The position numbers and the translations under genes are program-made. Shown here piece after piece: positions 57,568 through 64,000 of a stretch of DNA of 64,000 nucleotides (positions are counted from its first letter, which is position 1; each line of letters opens with the position of its first letter). The notes beneath the pieces were generated by a model. It worked only from the letters and a program-made list of their open reading frames with translations, did no database searches and was not told the origin of the DNA. The stretch comes from Galeruca laticollis (taxonomy: Eukaryota; Arthropoda; Insecta; Coleoptera; Chrysomelidae), in the NCBI GenBank assembly GCA_963921935.1, contig OY998179.1, forward strand, positions 63,098,222-63,162,221, given 5' to 3'.

Positions 57568-59115
57568 ATGTCAACAGACATGGAAATAGTAAAAAGTGGT
57601 CAGATGGGGACAAACGCAGCCAGCGGTGAGTATGGTATACCTTCTAGAACTCTGAGAAGACAAGCCGCCAACAGCTCCACAAAACACTTAGGTCGAAACC
57701 CAGCTCTATGTGCAAAGAACACATACAGGCACTGGGGAAAGTGGGGTTCGCACCGAATAGAAGTGACGTAAAGAAAATGGCTTTTGCGTTCGCTGAAAAG
57801 CTGGGCATAAGGAATTGTTTCTTGGCAAATTATGATTTAGCAGGGAAAGTTTGATTAAATGGTTTCTTAAGAAGAAATCCAATCCTGTATATCAGAAAAT
57901 CTGAGGGTCTTTCGCTAGCACGGGCACAAGGAATGAATCGTAAGGAAGTCGGTGATTACTTTGATCTCTTGCTCAAAATATTAACGGAAAACGATTTATT
58001 AGATAAGCCTTCCAAAATATTTAATATGGACGAAACAGGCATTCAAGTGAACAATAAAGCAGAACGTGGTGTTGCCACGGAAGGAATCAAAGATGCCTAC
58101 TGTCTTACAAGTACAGAAAAGGGTGAAAACATTTCATTGATAGCATGCTGCAATGCTGAAGGGACATTTTTTCCACCAGTCCTAATAATGAAAGGCAAAT
58201 ACAAAAAACCATATTTTTTAGATGGACTTCCTCCTGGCTCAGATGTTTACATGAACCAGAAGACCTCGTACATTAACAGCGATTTATTTATAAAGTGGTT
58301 CCGTGAATATTTCATTCCAAGGAAAGGTACAGGCACAGCGATATTGATACTGAATGGCCATGCCTCCTATTGCAATGAGGTTTAACTGTTGAACTTAGCT
58401 TTCGAAAACAATATTGACCTCTCATGCCTGCCCAGCCATATGACTCAGGCATTGCAGCCTCTTGACAAATCTTTTTTTAAACCACTGAAAACCTATTTCG
58501 CGCTAGAGACAAGAGCCTGGATGATTAACCCCAAAGACAGAATGTTAAATAGAAACAACGTTTCTGCACTGATAAGAAAATTTTGGGTTAAATCAGTATC
58601 CGTTATAAATGCAGTATCCGGATTTAAGGCAACCGATGTTTATCCATATGAGCCATCTGTTATTCCGGAACATTTTTTTAATATATCTGATACAGCATGT
58701 GTAGATGTACATCAAGTTCCATATCAAGAAGTTGTTCCTGAAGAAGCTGCCTCTGTCGAAATATTCAATAATCTTTCAACAAATCGTCAGCCTGAAGCAA
58801 AAGAAACTGCATCTAGAGAAGTAATTCCTGAAAAAGTTGCCAGTGTAAAAATTCTTAATGATCCTGCAAGAATAAACTCCATCGAAACTTCTGAGAGAAA
58901 CTGCTCCTGTGCCAACTAATCTTCAGATGAGGCTTCAGACATTGACGAGAACGACTGTATTGAGTGTGGAGAACATTATTATTCAACCATATCTAGAGAT
59001 GATTGGATTCAGTGTATAGTTTGTGGAAAGTGGTTGCATGAAAGCTGTACGATATACCTCAATATGTGCAACAGATGGAGACGTCAAATGAAACGCATGG
59101 AAAATAAAAAATAAC
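57568..59115 (+). pseudogene. pogo/Tigger-like transposase, broken
   Basis: 57568-57680 encodes the psq helix-turn-helix (SGQMGTNAASGEYGIPSRTLR), then shifts frame into the CENP-B-like part. The core runs from 57933 (NRKEVGDYFDLL) with NMDETGI (first Asp). The second catalytic position reads LNGHASYCNE; family members have LDGH, so this Asp is Asn. After a stop at 58382, CLPSHMTQALQPLDKSFFKPL supplies the third acidic position. The C-terminal tail has EVVPEEAAS and EVIPEKVAS repeats, and after another stop a Cys/His finger (CIECGEHY, CIVCGKWLHESC) at 58957-59050. Three lesions plus the D-to-N change make it inactive. Confidence 0.85.
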
Positions 59116-59535
59116 TTGTTAGTATCAACTTTTCATCTGGGGCGTATTGCAATTACGTAGGGTGTAATACACCCCATTTTAAAATTTTTGGAATTTTTTT
59201 TATTTATTTGAATTTGTTTTAAATAAACGTTCTGTTGGGTTTCGAGTAAGTTCGTGTTTTGGTTATTTCCTGTTCATTTATTATTGAATAAAGGCTCAAA
59301 ACAGTTGTGTTTATAATTATTTTCGGAATGAGGGCATATTATACCACTTTACCCAAAATGAGAATTTAGTTTACCTATCATAACGTTTCATACAAGATAT
59401 TATCTAATTTTGACAAAAAGGAAATTTAATTTATTTTTCATCACCAGTTACATGATATTATGTAATTGGTTACGAAAAAGGTGACGTCAGTTTTGACAAA
59501 TGTCACTTTATATGTCAAAATTAGATAAATTTATA

Positions 59536-60522
59536 TCTTATCAATCCTGCTCAATATAGGGCAAGAGCCCGTGAGTGCCAGACCTTCGGATTTTTATAAA
59601 AGCTGAAAGTTTTTATATGTATATACCCAATATAGGTAAGAATGATCCCCGCCCATGAAACCTGGGTAGTGGTGGCTTTGGCAGGTAACAGGTAGCAAAG
59701 GTGTATAAAATTCCACTTCAAATTTATCAATTTATAAAACTCAATTTTTATATATTTTACTCGTAATAATATTAATACTTGCGTTGTTTATTGCCAGACA
59801 CTTAGTATAGTTACAACCCCCTGCCGGACACCCCTAAACTATTATAATTTGTAATTATACTTACGTTATATTATAAAAGCTAAATTTTATATATATTTTT
59901 TGGACAACTATTAAATAATGTTTCCTCAGTAGCCAGACAGTTTCGAGGGTTCTATCGTCCTGCCAGACGTATGAAATGTGTGAAATAGTTGTGAGTGAGA
60001 TGAGCATATGCAGCAACGGGTGCGAGTGAAATAGAGCGTGCGATCTTTTACTGCACATCTACTGTTGTTTATTCCGAATTATCTAGTAATATTTTTTTCT
60101 ATTTTTGGGAAAAATTTCATTGAATAAAATTATTACAGTCTGAAAAATAAATTTTTAAAACAATATTCCGTAAAATTTTACAATCAAATATCAATCATAT
60201 CAAAAATCTAGTAACTCAATTCATGTTATTTCTATTAAATTTTATAAAATTTATTTTATTCAATTCAACTGAAATTTCAAAGTCATCAAAATCTTATTGT
60301 TCATTATACGAAAGAACATTTTTTTTTAAATAAGAAATTTACATTTATTGCGAACAGTGAAGATCTTTATATCCTTAGAGAATATTTTCAAAATTTTTTC
60401 TTCGAGGTGGTGAGCCGTAAAAGTGACATTCATCTCAATACAATTTTCTTGTAAAATTTTTTCTAATGAATTGATATATAATTCATGTCTATAAATTAAT
60501 AAGAAACAGTGTCTTTTTTAAT
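59536..60522. other. Unassigned AT-rich sequence
   Basis: No gene recognised; the frame at 59861-60058 has no motif. Confidence 0.45.
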
Positions 60523-61379
60523 TCACGCGTTGCTTTTAATGAAGATACTGTATGTATTATTAATATCAACGCGGCATTCTGTATGATAATAAATTTTTGG
60601 CCCAGAAAAATTATCCAATTTATTTAGAAAATCTTTATACTCTCCATAATTTCCTATATTGGGTTTATTACTAGCACTAAATTGATGGACATCAGCTGCA
60701 TGAAGCGGAAGCGTTCTCGATCTCACCTTTTTGCTTTTTTCTTTCACAAAATATACAAACAACCTCGTTATGATTATTACCAGCATTATTATCCTTCGAA
60801 GTATTTACGTCCTGAGATACAATATTATTATCACCAACATCCGGCTCAAAAAAATCAGAAATATCTTGAAGAGTTGAAGATTGTAGACCTGTAGATTCAG
60901 AAATTGGAGTTGGCTGAGTTCTCGTGGAAGGTTCTGTAGGTACAAGCTGTAAATGAGATTCTTCTTGAGATGTTGACGGTTGTGCTTCTATTGACTGGGA
61001 AAATAAAATTTGTTGAGATATTGTTGAAGATTCTATTGATGAAGACTCTGAATCAGATGGTTCTGAGCTCAAATCTGGAATCGACGATGAAGTTGGAAGT
61101 GATTTGTCTGTAACTATACAACTTGCTTGTTTTTTTTCTTTTTTTTCCAGTACTTAAAGGTTCATTGCTGAAGTATTTTTTCATTAGACCTGTAAATGCT
61201 TTATAAAATGATCTGTGATAAACACTCTCTGTATATTCACTAGGTAAAATAATGTCTTTGTATTTAAGTTTGTGTATTTTTCTTAATTTTAGAATATTCT
61301 GACATTTTTTTAAAGTCTCCTCGGAAAATATTATTGCTACATACCAAGGGCCGTAGCAATATAAATTTCTAATGAACAC
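60523..61379 (-). pseudogene. Unrecognised Cys/His-rich protein, broken
   Basis: Three adjacent minus-strand frames look like one protein. 61053-61379 has ETLKKCQNILKLRKIHKLKY, ILPSEYTESVYHRSFYKAF and LMKKYF. 60692-61072 is a Ser/Gln/Thr-rich linker ending VVCIFCE. 60523-60786 continues (in another frame) KKVRSRTLPLHAADVHQF, NYGEYKDFLNKL and IYYHTECRVDIN. Two blocks combine a Cys pair with a Y-H-x-x-C or YHRSF pattern, suggesting repeated zinc-binding modules. I have seen this wording in uncharacterised insect proteins next to transposons but cannot name the family or a function. The C-terminus and any catalytic part are not visible here. Confidence 0.5.
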
Positions 61380-63290
61380 AAATTAATTAATGATAACTGG
61401 ACTTTTAAGCAAGAAAACTATAACTTTTATTACGTTTCAGCTACGCATTTACTTATCCATTTATTCACTCTATTATCATTATTCTATTATTAATTTTTCT
61501 TCTATTTATTCATTATTATTAACTTTATGGAGAGAGTACCCAGTCAAAAACGACAAAATAATTACAATAATCTCACCTTAACCACAATCCGCTCTGCAGC
61601 AGAGCCTACTTGATGACGGGACGACTAGACCTCCGATTCGTCTTACAAAACTCTTCTAGGGTTTGGTACCCACAGGTCTACCGTATGACTTACCTCAAAG
61701 TGTACTAAATAATTTGATATTCTCTTACCCTAGATGTAAATAATGATAGTTTCAAAAAAAAATCAAAGACAAAGAGTGCAGGTGACCCACTGGCGTTTAT
61801 TCTATGATAAAAATATTTAGTTTCAGATTCAATTTAAAATTACAATTGATCACAACTGAGTACAGCTGTCCAAAAGAATAGTCAGCAAACAATACGTTTC
61901 ATTGAACTTTAATTAATTTCATTTGACCTTAATAAATTCCATATTAAGTAAACCATATTATAATTTAAATATTAAAAAACATCCTCAATGGATTACAACA
62001 TTTTTTTGTTGTGGTAAACTCCAAGATTAATTTATTTCATTCATTAACAATAAAACATTGTTCTAATTATCAAATTCATTTTTGTTATCTTTAAAAGTAT
62101 TATTTTAAAAGAAGAAAAATGTAGATATAAAAGTCAGATAAGACCAAAAAACATTGGTCTACTTGCACAAAAACGTGTTTTCACGAGGCTGGCAGCAATC
62201 CACTGGATACTACGGAAAATAACTTTCACCATGTGGCGACAAATACATCAGACTAACAAAGTAGCAACTGCATTAAATAATATTTCTGGATCTCCGGTCG
62301 CGAACACCATACCATCAAAGATATTTTTATATAGCTTACCATGACTTCCTACCTTGTTTTAAAGTTGATTCTGGAGAACTATCTGAATATCTGGTTTTCC
62401 AATGGGAATGGGAAATTTCCAATTAAAACGTGCCAAAAAAAATCTAAAATAAAACCATGGAAGATGTAGGTTCGCAAGAGAAATATTATCGAAAAGACTT
62501 ACCTCGAAAAATCGAGATTTCTTTTAAAATGGCTCTACCACTAAATCTCAAATCCTGATAATTAGACGTGATGAACGATTGAACAACTCCAATCCTCCAA
62601 ACAACAGGTGTGCTTAAAATCCCGCTTAATACGGATCCTCCTTTAAACCTATCCACAGGCTATGGAGACAACTTGCTACCACAGGGGCACAGCAAAAGCA
62701 ACAACTCTAATAATGGCGTCTACCTATTCTTCAACAACCGCTTCAAGAGGTTCTACAGGGCGCAAGCCCCACTCCTTCCGAAAATTATCATTACCAAAAT
62801 TGCCACTTTAGAAATTCAAAATAATTTCTGAACTCCACAAACAATGTAGACGAAATACTACAGAGACGAACTCACCCATCTTCACTGCCAAACTTCCACA
62901 GAAAACACTCATCAGCAAGTATCCAAGATAAAGAGACATGCCTACCGACTCTCAAACACATCCCCTCATTTTATAAAATTAAAATCCTCTATCGTGCTAT
63001 TCAACATCCAGTTAAAACCCTAAATGATAATGATATTTATAGCCGAAAAGTTAAGTACAGAACTGACTATAAAATTTAACCATCAGGTTTGACCAACTAA
63101 TAGCCAACAACTAATAAAGCAATTTGCAAATAAATATCCTAAAAGTAAGCAACCCAATATACATTAATTTTACAATTATTTGTGATATATATCCAATTAA
63201 GTTAGATTTAAGAAAATTATTTAGTGAATTTTAATATGTGAATTTTGAATTTCTATTAATTATAAGAAAATGATTTAGTGAATTTTATTA
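61380..63290. other. Unassigned sequence, probably includes gypsy LTR
   Basis: No gene recognised. The stretch next to 63298 should belong to the 3' LTR of the gypsy element at the window's end, but I cannot find its far end. The frame at 62610-62831 lacks a motif. Confidence 0.4.
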
Positions 63291-64000
63291 CCGTAACACT
63301 ACCCCCTCCCTAAAAGAAAAATTTCGAAAAAAATTTTACGAGGGAGTAATGAAAAACCCTATAGACGAAAAATACAATACTGTAAAGACAAACAGAATGA
63401 AAATATCTGACATTTGAACAAATTATTATTGCTTTCTTCCGCTGTCTCTTTCTGTGTTCAGGTTGTTTCTCACTTTGTGTCATGTCAATTTTTAAATCTT
63501 TTAAGTTCCATTTCCCTAAAGATACCCCTTGTTCATTCATTAATTCATATGTGCTAACTCCTAATTCCTTTTTAATTTTATAAGGCCCTGAAAATTGTTT
63601 ATCTAGCTTAGCAGAATAATTTTTAGCTTTATCAGATAGATTATATTCTCTTTTCCAAACTAATTGTCCTTCTTGAAATTGTACTGGTCTATGTCTTAAG
63701 TTATAATTATGTGTAGATATTAAATGTGCTTTTTCTAAACGCTTTTTTACGAATATATGAATTTCTTTTAATTTGTTAGATTTTTCTTTAATGTGTTTTC
63801 CAATTTCTCCACTCGAGTTTCCGATATCTATGTTTTCATCAGAGTTTTCACAATTAGTCTCTAAAGCTAATTTTTTCCCTTGTTGTTTGTAATCACTCCC
63901 TATTAAATTCATTTTATGTCCAAAATTAACAAAGTACGGTGTATTCTGTGTGATTTCTGATTTTGAAGTTCTGATTGCACAAGCTAATTTCTGTAAGTGT
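63291..64000 (-). mobile_element. Ty3/gypsy element, 3' end (continues past window)
   Basis: The minus-strand pol end is followed by a polypurine tract (AGGGAGGGGGTAG) and TGTTACGG at 63298-63291, the start of a 3' LTR. The 14.2-kb element has the same layout and TGTTACG start, but its sequence is otherwise different. Confidence 0.75.
63310..64000 (-). CDS. Gypsy integrase C-terminal domain (partial)
   Basis: The frame is open to the window edge; the Met at 63912 is internal. From the edge: LACAIRTSKSEITQNTPYFV (integrase core end, with the T-x-x-TPY-F motif), a charged linker, NYNLRHRPVQFQEGQLVWKR, and the GPY-type block FSGPYKIKKELGVSTYEL with LKDLK. About 230 residues are visible without a stop. 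The tail after DMTQSEKQPEHRKRQ is basic, then hydrophobic. No macro or CCCH domain follows, unlike the 14.2-kb element. Confidence 0.85.
   Translation of the reverse strand, partial: HLQKLACAIRTSKSEITQNTPYFVNFGHKMNLIGSDYKQQGKKLALETNCENSDENIDIGNSSGEIGKHIKEKSNKLKEIHIFVKKRLEKAHLISTHNYNLRHRPVQFQEGQLVWKREYNLSDKAKNYSAKLDKQFSGPYKIKKELGVSTYELMNEQGVSLGKWNLKDLKIDMTQSEKQPEHRKRQRKKAIIICSNVRYFHSVCLYSIVFFVYRVFHYSLVKFFSKFFF

Larger units (their letters stand above)
56841..59354 (+). mobile_element. pogo-type DNA transposon
   Basis: Terminal inverted repeats: GGGTAAAGTGTTATAATACG at 56841 and its near-complement ending CACTTTACCC at 59354, about 23 bp with three mismatches. The length is about 2.5 kb, with the transposase on the plus strand. 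A Penelope hairpin has inserted at 57300-57534. A TA target duplication is not clear. Confidence 0.8.
56801..59535. repeat. MITE-like repeat flanking the pogo element
   Basis: CATAACGTGTTTCATACAAG plus a TTTAATTTTGACAA end at 56801-56840 recurs as CATAACGTTTCATACAAG... at 59379-59416. An inverted copy of the TCTAATTTTGACA block lies at 59512-59530. The pogo element lies between the first two copies. The region around 56740-56800 also has a GGGAC-GAGCGAGC-GAGGTCCC hairpin. Confidence 0.6.

Noticed and set aside
61380..63290. Search for the far end of the gypsy 3' LTR
   Set aside because: No second LTR in the window and no clear TGT/ACA partner or target duplication, so the LTR length is left open.

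Overview
This window reads as a stretch of insect nuclear genome that is a transposable-element graveyard. It is AT-rich, carries long (AT)n microsatellites, and has no operon-like gene layout. Nearly every recognisable protein belongs to a eukaryotic transposable element: Ty1/copia, Ty3/gypsy, several LINE types, Penelope, piggyBac, pogo/Tigger, mariner, hAT, and a Crypton-type tyrosine recombinase. I see no ordinary host gene, no rRNA or tRNA that I can support, and no CRISPR. The insect assignment rests on the mix of families and on protein resemblance only; the order is not determined. Almost all coding regions carry frameshifts, stops, truncations or nested insertions.

Layout. 1-2.05 kb: unassigned, with an (AT)n run and a 108-bp direct repeat. 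2.05-3.54 kb: piggyBac remnant (-). 3.56-6.3 kb: jockey-type LINE ORF2 (+), split by a solo-LTR-like insert. 7.4-12.9 kb: copia element (-), split by a pogo element (9.25-11.74 kb). 13.1-14.2 kb: second LINE fragment (+), holding a copy of a dispersed repeat. 14.2-17.35 kb: internally deleted Ty3/gypsy element (-) whose pol is followed by a macro-like domain and a CCCH zinc finger. 17.35-17.65 kb: pogo C-terminus. 20.7-22.5 kb: Penelope pieces and a 10-bp minisatellite. 22.7-24.8 kb: hAT pseudogene with TTF finger (-). 25.8-26.4 kb: gypsy gag-like fragment. 29.8-30.5 kb: Crypton-like recombinase lacking its catalytic C-terminus. 32.07-32.97 kb: 8-bp minisatellite. 33.5-35.6 kb: second Penelope copy (-). 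37.1-40.6 kb: piggyBac element bounded by TTAA-type ends, containing a 5'-truncated RTE-type LINE with an 8-bp target duplication and a Penelope-derived hairpin with a 12-bp duplication. 43.5-51.6 kb: an old LINE split by a LINE of about 4.6 kb with a 13-bp duplication, and by a 1.3-kb mariner with 32-bp inverted repeats. 55.3-55.7 kb: another dispersed-repeat copy. 56.84-59.35 kb: pogo element with a second Penelope hairpin inside. 60.5-61.4 kb: unrecognised Cys/His-rich protein remnant (-). 63.3-64 kb: 3' end of another gypsy element running off the window (-).

The genes do not act as a pathway. Their relations are historical: who inserted into whom. Four insertion events can be dated relative to each other by exact target duplications or by reading-frame continuity across the insert. 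The most unusual content is the gypsy element that appears to have captured an ADP-ribose-binding (macro) fold plus a CCCH finger downstream of its integrase. Next are the short Penelope terminal hairpins that seem to have inserted as independent units.
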